A stretch of DNA of 48,924 nucleotides from a virus: the IMG/VR virus record IMGVR_UViG_3300048064_000724, positions 1 through 48,924 of that record; one strand, written 5' to 3'. Both the position numbers and the translations under genes were made by a program. This document shows positions 16,608 through 24,105 of this stretch, in pieces. Under the pieces are notes generated by a model that worked only from the letters and a program-made list of their open reading frames with translations, did not search any database and was not told where the DNA came from. Position 1 is the first letter of the stretch. Every line of letters starts with the position of its first letter.

Positions 16608-17405
16608 ATGGCAATAATATTTTACGTAAGCGAAAAGAATAGCGAATATACTCAAATCAATTTTTTCAAGACAGAAAAAGAAGCATTGAAATATGGTATA
16701 TCTAAATGGTCAGATTTTGACATGTTTGGTGACCCAGACAGCAAAGAAGATTCATACGACGAGGATAACGATACATGGTGGGAAGGTGAATCTATTAACC
16801 CAAGGGGAGATGGACTTTTAATGTCATGGGAAGAAGATCGAGTATATCTACAGAGTGCTGATGACGAAGAGGCAAGAAAATTCATACGAGGTTCAAAGCA
16901 CTGGAGTCGAGGTTCCGCCATTTTCTTTGATAGTTTCAAAAAAGGTATGTACGGGATTTTAGGTAATGGAACAATAGAAGGTAAAGGTTACACATGGACA
17001 TTTGAAAAAGGTAAGGTTAATGAATCATATACTGAAATGAAACACTTACAAACATTTAAAAATTATTCTTCAATAAAGGAAGATGCCAGAGAAGTAGGTG
17101 AAGAATCTGACGTTATCGTTGATGACATTCTCCTAGATTCAGGTGAAAAGATTAAATCAGCTGAAATCATAGGAGTTATTAAAACTAGCAAGACTGAAAA
17201 GGAATTTAAAGAATATTTCTATGATGAATATGGAAATAACGCATTCACGGAAGAGGATATGCAGACTCTTGTAAAGTATTATTTAGAAGTAGAAACAGAA
17301 GAAACTGCTAAAGAAACTGAAGAAGAGGAAGAAGAAAAGAAGAAAGAAGACGGTGAAGAATCAGGTGGTGATTTATCTGGCGATTTAGCAGATTTAGAAA
17401 TATAG
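16608..17405 (+). CDS. Probable prohead core protein, two-part, with internal capsid-targeting-like motif
   Basis: 265 aa between portal and protease, where T4 has core genes 67 and 68. Residues 1-140 form a compact domain rich in W and acidic residues, unrecognised. At residue 144 a second methionine (ATG at 17037) opens MKHLQTFKNYSSIKEDA, which looks like the start of a capsid-targeted protein, with IKE|D as a candidate protease site. The last 50 residues are almost all E, D and K, as in T4 core proteins. It may be a fusion, or it may produce a second 121-aa product from the internal ATG. Role inferred from context and composition. Confidence 0.65.
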   Translation: MAIIFYVSEKNSEYTQINFFKTEKEALKYGISKWSDFDMFGDPDSKEDSYDEDNDTWWEGESINPRGDGLLMSWEEDRVYLQSADDEEARKFIRGSKHWSRGSAIFFDSFKKGMYGILGNGTIEGKGYTWTFEKGKVNESYTEMKHLQTFKNYSSIKEDAREVGEESDVIVDDILLDSGEKIKSAEIIGVIKTSKTEKEFKEYFYDEYGNNAFTEEDMQTLVKYYLEVETEETAKETEEEEEEKKKEDGEESGGDLSGDLADLEI

Positions 17406-17434
17406 AAAAAATGAAAAATCATTATTCTTCAAAA

Positions 17435-17442
17435 GATATATA
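17435..17442 (+). promoter_or_regulatory. Late-type motif GATATATA before the protease-scaffold gene
   Basis: AAAAGATATATAAAC; motif core at 17435-17442, 22 bases before the ATG at 17465. Confidence 0.45.
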
Positions 17443-17464
17443 AACAAACATAGTATCAAAATAT

Positions 17465-19504
17465 ATGAATACGAAAAACAATCTATTAATCCTAGAAAGA
17501 TCTTCTAGTGAACTGGAATTTAAACAAAAGGATGGTATATACGTCCTTGAAGGAGTTTTTGGTGAAATTGACAAAAAGAATAGAAACAATAGAATCTATA
17601 CTGAGTCAGAATACGTTCCTCAAATTGAAGCTCTTCAAGCGAAGATAGGTTCTTCTAAACTATTAGGAGAATTAGACCACCCTCAAACATTTGATGTATC
17701 TTTAAAGAATGTATCTCACATTATTGAAGAATTATCATATGATAAAGAAACAAAACAAGTAAAGGGTAAGATCAGATTATTAGATACAGAAGCAGGCCGC
17801 CAGGCTAAAGCTTTAGTTGATGCTGGTGTTCCTCTTCAAATTTCATCTAGAGCAGCTGGTCAAGTTGAATCTAATGGAACTGTTAAAATTAAACAATTAT
17901 TTACGTATGATTTAGTTGCAGATCCAGGTTTTGAAAATGCAGAATTAAAAAGAGTAAATGAATCATTTGGATTCGAAAACGATTCTGACATTCAAATCTA
18001 TGAAATTAGCGATACAAAAGAACTTTTAACAACCGAAAATAAAACTGAAACAAAAATGGCTGAATCAAAATTCGTAAGTACAGAAGATTTTAACAAATAT
18101 TCACAGTACTTATCAAGCGAAATCAAGTCTCTTAAAGAAGAAGTAACTTCTTTAACTGGAGACGAATCTGTTAAGTCTGAAGTTGAAAGCGTTAAAGAAT
18201 ATTCAAACTATCTTGCTGAAAAATTAGAAAAAACAATTGAATACTCTGCATATTTAGCCGAAAACTTAGATAACACGATTACAACAAATAACGAAATATC
18301 TGAGAAATTAGATAATAGCATTTCATACTCTGAGCATATTGCTGAAGGTGTTGAATCAATTAAAGATTACACTAACTATTTAGCAGAATCTTACAACGAA
18401 GGTGCTACAACACATGAAAACTTATTAAAATACATTGACTATTTAAAAGAAAACTTAGAAAAAGTTACTGAATATGCAGAATACGTTGCAGAAACAGTTA
18501 ATTCTAACTTATTACTAGAAGATGAAGCTGGTAAAGAAGTTGAAGAAATTGAAGATGAAGACGATTCTACAGATGTTACTGAACCTACAGTTGATGCTGA
18601 AGGAAATGAACTAGATCATGGTGCCGAAGTTGAAGATAAATCTGACGAATTAGAAGATGAGTTAGAAGATACAGTTGACGATGCAGGTGATGAAGAAATT
18701 TCTGAAGAAGAAGACGTTGAAGCAGTTGAAGAAACTGAAGAAGACGTTGAAGAAGGTAATGCATTTGGTGCTGCAAGAGCAAAAGCTATCGCAGACGGAG
18801 AAGAAGAATTTACAGTAGATGGAGAAACTTTCAAAGTTAAAGATGTTGACGCTGAAGATAAAGAAAATGCTGAAGAGTTTGTAGAAGAAGAAGTTGAAGC
18901 TACAGAAGAATCAGAAGAAGTTGAAGCTACTGAAGAATCAGAAGAATCAGAAGACGTTGAAGAAGCAGTAGATGCATTAGATTCATACAAATCTGAAATT
19001 ACTTCTAAATTATCTGCTTTAATTGAAAAAGCAACTGCTAAAGAAAATTCTAATCCTCATTTCTTTAGATTTATTTCTGAAGCTAAGAAATCAGAATACA
19101 ATGAATTATCTACTGAAGATCAATCTACAGTATTAAAGGCAGTAGAAGGTAAAGGATTCTTAACAGAAGGACAAATTATTACTCTATGGAATTCTTCATT
19201 AATCAAAGCTGATAACACTAGCGAACCTAATGTTATTGCAATGATGCCAGAAGAATATAAAGAAACATGGTCTAAATTATCTGAAGCTAAGAAAACAGCT
19301 CTTTTAGCACAATCTAAATATCATAAGTTAGAAACTTCTTATCAAGTAAGAAACTTCTGGCAAACTAGAGATCTTAGAGACGTTGCAGTAGTTATGGAAA
19401 AAGTAGAAACGGTAAATGAAGCTGCAGTTGAAGCTCCAGCTAAAAAACCTTTATACGATTTAACTAACGTAAAAGAAGAACTAGCTAAGAAATTTAAGAA
19501 GTAA
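17465..19504 (+). CDS. 21: Prohead protease fused to scaffold (gp21-gp22-like)
   Basis: 679 aa. Residues 1-165 are a T4 gp21-type prohead protease: GELDHP gives the catalytic H72, LQISSRA the nucleophile S127 or S128, and DLVADPGF a conserved strand. Residues 198-350 are a coiled coil of six or seven units of the form Y-x-x-Y-L-A-E. Residues 350-500 are extremely acidic with degenerate E/V/A repeats. The C-terminus is helical and contains FISEA and KLSEA, candidate self-cleavage sites (I/L)xE|A. T4 encodes protease (gp21) and scaffold (gp22) separately. An internal ATG at 18056 with an A-rich leader could make scaffold alone. Confidence 0.88.
   Translation: MNTKNNLLILERSSSELEFKQKDGIYVLEGVFGEIDKKNRNNRIYTESEYVPQIEALQAKIGSSKLLGELDHPQTFDVSLKNVSHIIEELSYDKETKQVKGKIRLLDTEAGRQAKALVDAGVPLQISSRAAGQVESNGTVKIKQLFTYDLVADPGFENAELKRVNESFGFENDSDIQIYEISDTKELLTTENKTETKMAESKFVSTEDFNKYSQYLSSEIKSLKEEVTSLTGDESVKSEVESVKEYSNYLAEKLEKTIEYSAYLAENLDNTITTNNEISEKLDNSISYSEHIAEGVESIKDYTNYLAESYNEGATTHENLLKYIDYLKENLEKVTEYAEYVAETVNSNLLLEDEAGKEVEEIEDEDDSTDVTEPTVDAEGNELDHGAEVEDKSDELEDELEDTVDDAGDEEISEEEDVEAVEETEEDVEEGNAFGAARAKAIADGEEEFTVDGETFKVKDVDAEDKENAEEFVEEEVEATEESEEVEATEESEESEDVEEAVDALDSYKSEITSKLSALIEKATAKENSNPHFFRFISEAKKSEYNELSTEDQSTVLKAVEGKGFLTEGQIITLWNSSLIKADNTSEPNVIAMMPEEYKETWSKLSEAKKTALLAQSKYHKLETSYQVRNFWQTRDLRDVAVVMEKVETVNEAAVEAPAKKPLYDLTNVKEELAKKFKK
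18056..19504 (+). CDS. 22: Possible separate scaffold protein from an internal start
   Basis: In-frame ATG (residue 198 of the fusion) preceded by AAAACTGAAACAAAA, matching the A-rich leaders of this genome; ATGGCT is the favoured local context. The 482-aa product MAESKFVSTEDF would be exactly the coiled-coil plus acidic part without the protease. Lambda C/Nu3 uses this arrangement. Inference only. Confidence 0.4.
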   Translation: MAESKFVSTEDFNKYSQYLSSEIKSLKEEVTSLTGDESVKSEVESVKEYSNYLAEKLEKTIEYSAYLAENLDNTITTNNEISEKLDNSISYSEHIAEGVESIKDYTNYLAESYNEGATTHENLLKYIDYLKENLEKVTEYAEYVAETVNSNLLLEDEAGKEVEEIEDEDDSTDVTEPTVDAEGNELDHGAEVEDKSDELEDELEDTVDDAGDEEISEEEDVEAVEETEEDVEEGNAFGAARAKAIADGEEEFTVDGETFKVKDVDAEDKENAEEFVEEEVEATEESEEVEATEESEESEDVEEAVDALDSYKSEITSKLSALIEKATAKENSNPHFFRFISEAKKSEYNELSTEDQSTVLKAVEGKGFLTEGQIITLWNSSLIKADNTSEPNVIAMMPEEYKETWSKLSEAKKTALLAQSKYHKLETSYQVRNFWQTRDLRDVAVVMEKVETVNEAAVEAPAKKPLYDLTNVKEELAKKFKK

Positions 19505-19550
19505 TATCTTAATATTTTAAGAAAAACGTAAAAAACGTAAATATAATAAC

Positions 19551-19558
19551 AATATATA
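19551..19558 (+). promoter_or_regulatory. Late-type motif AATATATA before the major capsid gene
   Basis: CAATATATAGTATAT; the core lies 98 bases before the capsid ATG, much further than in the other members of the class, which gives this mRNA a long leader. Confidence 0.45.
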
Positions 19559-19571
19559 GTATATCGATAAT

Positions 19572-19623
19572 CAGATAAGAAGAAAAAATCTGACATACAT
19601 CGAGAAGATCTGAAAAGATCGAT
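19572..19623 (+). promoter_or_regulatory. Structured 5' leader of the major capsid mRNA
   Basis: Two short hairpins: CAGAT/ATCTG (19572-19576/19588-19592) and GATCT-GAAA-AGATC (19607-19620, GAAA tetraloop). They sit between the candidate promoter and the A-rich start region of gp23 and may stabilise this abundant message. No ORF lies in the leader. Confidence 0.35.
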
Positions 19624-19656
19624 TTAAACAACCATTAAAAAAAACAAAATAATAAA

Positions 19657-21027
19657 ATGGCAAATTTAATTAACTCTGCAGAAGTTAGAGAAACTTGGGC
19701 TCCGATCATCGAATCAGCTACAGGTATCAACGAAGCAGAAAAACTAGCGTGGATGTCAGAATACTGTCATAACCACAAACTTTACGAAGATGCTCACATC
19801 ATGTCTTTAGGGACTGCTGGTAACATCTACGGTATGGGCCCTGCTACATTACCTTCAGTTGACGCTAACGGTAATGCAGTAAACGGTTCAGGTGATAAAG
19901 CTCCAACTTTATTACCATTAGCAATGCAAGTTGCTGCACAAACTATCGGTTTAGACTTAGTACCAGTTGTACCAATGGCTGGACCAATGGGTCTTTTATC
20001 TTACTTAGACTTCGTTTACGAAGGTGGTAAAATAGCTGGTACTACTGCTCCAACTTACGTAAAAGCTTCTGCTGCTCCAAATGACGGTAGAGATGCAATA
20101 GGTGAGTCAAGATTAGATGGTATGTCAATCTATGACGTTTCTGACGTTTCAGGTACTATCTCTGCTGCTTTCCCAGCCGACACTAATATCGAATTAGTAA
20201 AAGCTTTAGAAGACCACATTAAAGGTTTTGCTGCTGCTGATAAGGATGGTAATCCATTCTCAAGAGAAGCTGGTGAACAGACTCCTGACAACATCATGGG
20301 TCTTTCTTTATTCTCAAAAAGTGTTGCTGCTGAAACTTTCCAAGTTGCTGCTGCAGTTACTAGAGAGCAAGTACAAGATTTAAAACAATTCGGTGTTGAC
20401 GCTGTTGCTCAAGTTGAGTCAGTATTAACTAACGAATTAACTCAGTCAATCAACAACTTAATCTTAGCTAAACTTAATTCTTTAGGTAAAACTAACGTTA
20501 CTCAATCAGGTGCTTCTTTAGACTTAAACTTAGGTCAAGGTGCATTAGGTGGTGAGACTATCGCTTCTAACCATAGAAGAATCTTAACTTCAATCCTTGC
20601 TGCTGCGAACTTTATCGCAAACAGAGGTAGAAGAGGTGCAGGTAACTTCTGTGTTGTAGGTCCTAAAGTGGCTACAGCTTTACAATCAGTTGCTGGTTTC
20701 GTTGCTAACCCAATGGCTAACACATTATCACAAGCAGCAGGTGCAATCTACCCAGTAGGTTCTGTAGCTGGTGTAAATATCTACACTGACCCAAGACAAG
20801 AATGGGACAATGCTAACGGTTACGAAGTAGTAGTTGGTAGAAAAGGTGACGGTAATGGTCCTGGATTAGTATTCATGCCTTACTTAATGGCTGAATCAGT
20901 ACAAACAATCGCTGAAGGAACTATGGCTCCTAAAGTTGCTGTTAAATCTAGATTCGCATTAGTTGAAGCAGGTTTCCACCCAGAAACTCAATATGTTACA
21001 TACTTAATCGAAGGTTTATCTCTTTAA
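19657..21027 (+). CDS. 23: Major capsid protein (gp23)
   Basis: 456 aa, HK97 fold of the T4 type. The N-terminus EVRETWAPIIESATGINEAEKL parallels T4 ELLNKWKPLLEGEGLPEIANSK, and later RGRRGAGNFCVVGPKVATAL, GVNIYTDPR and FMPYLMAESVQTI match gp23 landmarks (GEGNFIIASRNVVNVL, YRVYIDQYA, YAPYVALTPL). The codon choice is markedly more uniform (GCT, GGT, AAC) than in neighbours, as expected of the most highly expressed gene. T4 gp23 is cut at FLTE|A (65); the equivalent stretch here lacks that site, the nearest being INE|A at 26 and LYE|D at 44. Long leader upstream, strong terminator downstream. Confidence 0.95.
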   Translation: MANLINSAEVRETWAPIIESATGINEAEKLAWMSEYCHNHKLYEDAHIMSLGTAGNIYGMGPATLPSVDANGNAVNGSGDKAPTLLPLAMQVAAQTIGLDLVPVVPMAGPMGLLSYLDFVYEGGKIAGTTAPTYVKASAAPNDGRDAIGESRLDGMSIYDVSDVSGTISAAFPADTNIELVKALEDHIKGFAAADKDGNPFSREAGEQTPDNIMGLSLFSKSVAAETFQVAAAVTREQVQDLKQFGVDAVAQVESVLTNELTQSINNLILAKLNSLGKTNVTQSGASLDLNLGQGALGGETIASNHRRILTSILAAANFIANRGRRGAGNFCVVGPKVATALQSVAGFVANPMANTLSQAAGAIYPVGSVAGVNIYTDPRQEWDNANGYEVVVGRKGDGNGPGLVFMPYLMAESVQTIAEGTMAPKVAVKSRFALVEAGFHPETQYVTYLIEGLSL

Positions 21028-21057
21028 TTAGAACTAACTTTTAGATTTTAATATTAA

Positions 21058-21088
21058 AGGTCCTCTATTTTAGAGGACCTTTTTTTTG
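21058..21088 (+). terminator. Intrinsic terminator after major capsid gene
   Basis: Stem AGGTCCTCTA/TAGAGGACCT (21058-21067/21071-21080), loop TTT, followed by eight T. Very strong. Confidence 0.92.
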
Positions 21089-21096
21089 TTTCGTTG

Positions 21097-21124
21097 AAAC
21101 TTAAATGGATATATAGTCTATAAC
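21097..21124 (+). promoter_or_regulatory. AAAC-N18-TATAAC element overlapping a late motif
   Basis: AAAC at 21097-21100 (preceded by G), 18 bases, TATAAC at 21119-21124, right after a terminator and 25 bases before the ATG at 21150. The late motif GATATATAG lies inside the spacer, so only one of the two readings may be functional. Confidence 0.3.
21108..21115 (+). promoter_or_regulatory. Late-type motif GATATATA before internal head protein gene
   Basis: GATATATAGTC, identical to the one at 9674; 34 bases before the ATG at 21150. Confidence 0.5.
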
Positions 21125-21149
21125 AATTATTAAATTATAATATACTAAG

Positions 21150-22529
21150 ATGAAAACATTCGAACAATGGTATAAAGCATTTACAGAATCCAACGAAGAT
21201 AACATTCCAGTTGCTAAAGATTCTGCGTCTATTGAAGCAGGAACTGCAACAGCAACTATTTCTTCTTCAAATCCAACTGATATTTCATCAGATGATTCTC
21301 ATTCTAAATTAATGAAAGATTGTGACGATATTATTAATTCTCTTAAAACTCTTTCAGATAAATTAACAGAATCAGAAGAACAAGATGAGGCTATCAACGA
21401 ATCAAATCCAATGACAGCCGTAATTATGCAAGATCCTATTATTATGGGAGCTATTATCGGTTTAACAGCAATTACTGGTGCAGTTATTGGAACTACCAAA
21501 GCGGCGGTTGACGCAAAGAGAAATAAGAAAATAGCTAAAGAGGTAGATAAAGATTACGACAAGCTTAAGAAAATCACAATGCAAGAACTTAAAGTAGAGA
21601 CTTCTGTTAAAGAGCTTGAAAAAAGAAAAAAAGAATTAACTTCAGGAGGGTCAATGGAAGAGGCTGAAGCGGCAAATAAACCAAGTAAGGCTGATGTTGA
21701 TTCTAAGAAAAAGGAAGCTCTTAAGAAGATGAAAGCCAAATTAGATATTCAAATTGAAAATTTAAGAGGTAAGCAAGAAAATCTTAAAGAAGCTACGGAC
21801 GAATTTAAATTGGGCCTAGACTCTAAATACGGAAAAGAAAAAGTATATGGATTTTTTTCAGGAAAAGTTACATCTCTTATCGCACAAAAGAAAGATGAGA
21901 TTTTACAAGCCGAAACTGAGTATAAATTGAAATACTTAGCAGACGATATGGATCCTGAAATTAAAAAAGATCTAAACGAAAGATTACAAAAGGTTAGAGC
22001 TGCTCAAAAGAAAAGATTAACTAGTTTAAAAAATGAGCAAGAAAAAGAAGCTGAAAAGTTAGCAAAGGCAAAAAAAGAAGATCCTGCAGTTGCTAAAGAA
22101 TGGGAAGAAAATAAAGATAAATTACAGCCTAAAGAAGAAGAAGAAGGTGAGAAGGAAGAAACTCCTTCCGCTGAAGAAACTCCTTCCGCTGAAGAAACAC
22201 CAGACGATAAAGAAGATGATTTCGACGCATTTGGTGTTGATGATGAGGAAGAAACACCTGAAGAAGAAACTGTAGATAAAACAGATAACTCTAAAGAAGG
22301 AATGACTAAAAGAATTGACACAGTCATTAAAAAAGCTGAAGAGTCTGGTGATGAAGAAAAACTTAAAAAGGCAAAAGAATTAAAGGACAAGATCTTAGCA
22401 AAAGAATCTTGGCAAATTGAAAATACAAAATTAGGAATTTTAATAGAATCAGAACTTAGAAAGATTGAGCATTCAGAAATAATTAAAGAATCTTTTTCAA
22501 TTAAAGATCGTTTCTCAAAACTAATCTAA
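21150..22529 (+). CDS. Probable internal head protein with capsid-targeting-like N-terminus, membrane segment and coiled coil
   Basis: 459 aa. MKTFEQWYKAFTES resembles the T4 internal-protein targeting peptide (MKTYQEFIAEA). A hydrophobic segment spans residues 88-117 (IIMGAIIGLTAITGAVIG) and ends in a basic cluster. Residues 120-330 are a long, highly charged coiled coil. Residues about 335-375 are acidic with a tandem ETPSAE repeat. The gene directly follows the capsid gene and has a late motif. The 148-aa protein at 35854 has the same order of parts. A protein packaged in the head and delivered to the host envelope with the DNA is my best guess; no family recognised. Confidence 0.7.
   Translation: MKTFEQWYKAFTESNEDNIPVAKDSASIEAGTATATISSSNPTDISSDDSHSKLMKDCDDIINSLKTLSDKLTESEEQDEAINESNPMTAVIMQDPIIMGAIIGLTAITGAVIGTTKAAVDAKRNKKIAKEVDKDYDKLKKITMQELKVETSVKELEKRKKELTSGGSMEEAEAANKPSKADVDSKKKEALKKMKAKLDIQIENLRGKQENLKEATDEFKLGLDSKYGKEKVYGFFSGKVTSLIAQKKDEILQAETEYKLKYLADDMDPEIKKDLNERLQKVRAAQKKRLTSLKNEQEKEAEKLAKAKKEDPAVAKEWEENKDKLQPKEEEEGEKEETPSAEETPSAEETPDDKEDDFDAFGVDDEEETPEEETVDKTDNSKEGMTKRIDTVIKKAEESGDEEKLKKAKELKDKILAKESWQIENTKLGILIESELRKIEHSEIIKESFSIKDRFSKLI
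22159..22203 (+). repeat. Short in-frame tandem repeat (ETPSAE units)
   Basis: Two perfect 18-base copies of GAAACTCCTTCCGCTGAA and a partial third encode ETPSAE-ETPSAE-ETP inside the acidic linker of the internal head protein. Likely replication slippage; the linker tolerates length change. Confidence 0.8.
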
Positions 22530-23048
22530 TTTCTTTTTAGAATTTTTACGAGCTAATTTTAAGAACTCCTGTTGTTGATTCAGCAGGAGTTTTTTTACAT
22601 GTTTTCTAAACTCAACCGAAGACTTTAATATACGGCTATCCACCATAGGAGCCAGCAGGGCATCATGATAATCCGGATGAACAAAGTTTTCTAAGCTAAA
22701 GTCATCTGTTTTAGATCTAATAGGTTTACCAGATAGTGCGCAAACCCAATCTATAGTGTTGTAACTTTCTTTTAAATCTTCCATTTTTACAAAAGAATCA
22801 GTAGACCAATCATAATAGAATTTTTCTTTAGGAGCAGTGTATTTATGTTGACATACTCCAAAGATAATATGAACAAACTGATCACTTTGACATCTTTCTC
22901 TTAAAATTGGATTTTCTATCAATAATCTTTTTTGTTGTCTTGCAAGATTAGACAGCTTAATTCCAAACCTATTAGAATAAGGAGAATGAGTAGGAACTCG
23001 TTCTATTTTAGGATATTTCTTATTATATGCCATATAGTATTTATTCAT
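22521..23048 (-). CDS. Hypothetical protein on the minus strand, 175 aa
   Basis: The only convincing minus-strand gene. It fills a region with no + strand gene and reads like a real protein (YDWSTDSFVKMEDLKESYNT, DWVCALSGKPI, ENFVHPDYHDALLAPM), with a lysine-rich C-terminus. The stop overlaps the end of the + strand head gene by nine bases. Start may be MNKYYMAY (23048) or the internal MAYNKKYP (ATG at 23033). Its 5' end abuts the clamp-loader promoter, giving a divergent pair. No family recognised. Confidence 0.75.
   Translation of the reverse strand: MNKYYMAYNKKYPKIERVPTHSPYSNRFGIKLSNLARQQKRLLIENPILRERCQSDQFVHIIFGVCQHKYTAPKEKFYYDWSTDSFVKMEDLKESYNTIDWVCALSGKPIRSKTDDFSLENFVHPDYHDALLAPMVDSRILKSSVEFRKHVKKLLLNQQQEFLKLARKNSKKKLD
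22564..22596 (+). terminator. Intrinsic terminator inside the antisense gene's 3' end
   Basis: Stem AACTCCTGTTG/CAGCAGGAGTT (22564-22574/22581-22591, one G-T pair) with loop TTGATT and a T run to 22596. It ends the + strand transcript of the internal head protein gene while its bases also encode the C-terminus of the minus-strand protein. Confidence 0.8.
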
Positions 23049-23049
23049 G

Positions 23050-23076
23050 AAACAAAGGCTATCCCATGAGTATAAC
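23050..23076 (+). promoter_or_regulatory. AAAC-N17-TATAAC promoter for the clamp loader gene
   Basis: AAAC at 23050-23053 (preceded by G), 17 bases, then G and TATAAC at 23071-23076; ATG at 23093 is 16 bases on. An ATG at 23066 falls between the two boxes, so it would lie upstream of the transcript start. The element therefore argues for the 23093 start. Confidence 0.55.
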
Positions 23077-23092
23077 TACTAAACAATTTTAC

Positions 23093-24043
23093 ATGGTTCA
23101 TACACTGTTCACAGAAAAATATCGTCCAAGTAACTTAGACGAGTTGATTTTACCAGAAAGAGTAATGTCAAAATTTAAAGATGGTCTAACTCAAAATGTA
23201 CTTTTGGCTGGGAGCCCTGGTACTGGTAAGACATCTACTGCGAAGGCAATTGTTAAACAATTCGGACTTCCGTACATTTATATTAATGCATCCACAGATA
23301 CTTCAGTTGATGTTATTAGAACCAGAATTATGGATTTCTGTTCCACTATGTCAATCTTAGACGATCAGGGTAAAATGAAAGTGGTTATATTAGATGAGGT
23401 AGATGGTGTATCTGATCAATTCTTTAAAGCGCTTCGTGCTACTATGGAACAATTTGCATCTAATTCAAGATTTATTGCAACATGTAATTATGTAAATAAA
23501 ATTCCAGATCCAATTCTTTCAAGGTTCGAAGTAATTAACTTTGACTTTGACAAAGAAGAAGAAAGTGAATTGACAAAGAAATATATTAGACGAGTATATG
23601 ATATATGCGGAAAAGAAGAAATGACAATAGAAAAACCAGCATTGGTTGAATTTGTCCGTAGAAACTTTCCAGATCTTCGCTCGACTCTTAATAAATTACA
23701 AGGATATAAGTCTGAAGGAACGAGTAATATTACACTAGATGATGTTAAAAAGTTTAACTCAGTGTATAAAGATGTTTTTGAATTAATCTTTAATGAAACT
23801 GATCCAGTTAAAAATTATAAATATCTGGTTGGGGAATATTCAAATAGAGTTGATGAAATTCTTCAAACCCTAGGAGAAGAGTTTATAGAATATATTCAGT
23901 CTGAAAAAGGAAACAGCACTAAACATATTCCTCAAATCGCAGTAACTGTGGCTGAACACCAAGCACAGAGAGTTCATGTAATAGATCCTGCAATCACCAT
24001 GCTAAGTTGTATATATAAATTACAGGAAATAATTAGAAATTAA
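23093..24043 (+). CDS. 44: Clamp loader large subunit (gp44, AAA+)
   Basis: 316 aa from the chosen start (T4 gp44 is 319). It loads the sliding clamp onto primed DNA with ATP. Near the N-terminus FTEKYRPSNLDELILP matches the T4 EQKYRPSTIDECILP. In this numbering Walker A GSPGTGKT is at 40-47, Walker B VVILDEVD ends at 104, and the arginine finger SRF is near 143. NFPDLRSTLNKLQGY matches the T4 KNFPDFRKTIGELDSY segment. An upstream in-frame ATG at 23066 would add nine residues but sits inside the promoter. Confidence 0.95.
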   Translation: MVHTLFTEKYRPSNLDELILPERVMSKFKDGLTQNVLLAGSPGTGKTSTAKAIVKQFGLPYIYINASTDTSVDVIRTRIMDFCSTMSILDDQGKMKVVILDEVDGVSDQFFKALRATMEQFASNSRFIATCNYVNKIPDPILSRFEVINFDFDKEEESELTKKYIRRVYDICGKEEMTIEKPALVEFVRRNFPDLRSTLNKLQGYKSEGTSNITLDDVKKFNSVYKDVFELIFNETDPVKNYKYLVGEYSNRVDEILQTLGEEFIEYIQSEKGNSTKHIPQIAVTVAEHQAQRVHVIDPAITMLSCIYKLQEIIRN

Positions 24044-24047
24044 TCGG

Positions 24048-24086
24048 CTAAATATTTTTTTATCTCAGAAATTTTGCTTATATTAG
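24048..24086 (+). promoter_or_regulatory. 39-bp conserved promoter-like block, copy 1
   Basis: CTAAATATTTTTTTATCTCAG followed by AAATTTTGCTTATATTAG. It is repeated at 41943 (39 bp) and 43233 (38 bp). TATATT at 24079-24084 would be the -10; the RNase H ATG is 21 bases further. Conserved across unrelated downstream genes, so probably an early promoter read by host RNA polymerase. Confidence 0.6.
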
Positions 24087-24105
24087 CTATATAAACACCA
24101 ACATT

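Noticed and set aside
18616-18990. Serine/threonine-rich 124-aa minus-strand frame
   Set aside because: It is the mirror of the acidic GAA/GAT/GAC-rich scaffold repeat; low complexity and no start context.
17465-19504. Frameshift or assembly error joining protease and scaffold genes
   Set aside because: The frame is continuous over 679 codons with uniform codon use; no sign of a lost stop, so a true fusion is more likely.
22004-22390. Serine-rich 128-aa minus-strand frame
   Set aside because: Mirror of the charged coiled coil and acidic repeat of the internal head protein.
23066-23092. Upstream ATG for the clamp loader gene
   Set aside because: It lies between the AAAC and TATAAC boxes; homology to gp44 begins at FTEKYRP, so the ATG at 23093 fits better.
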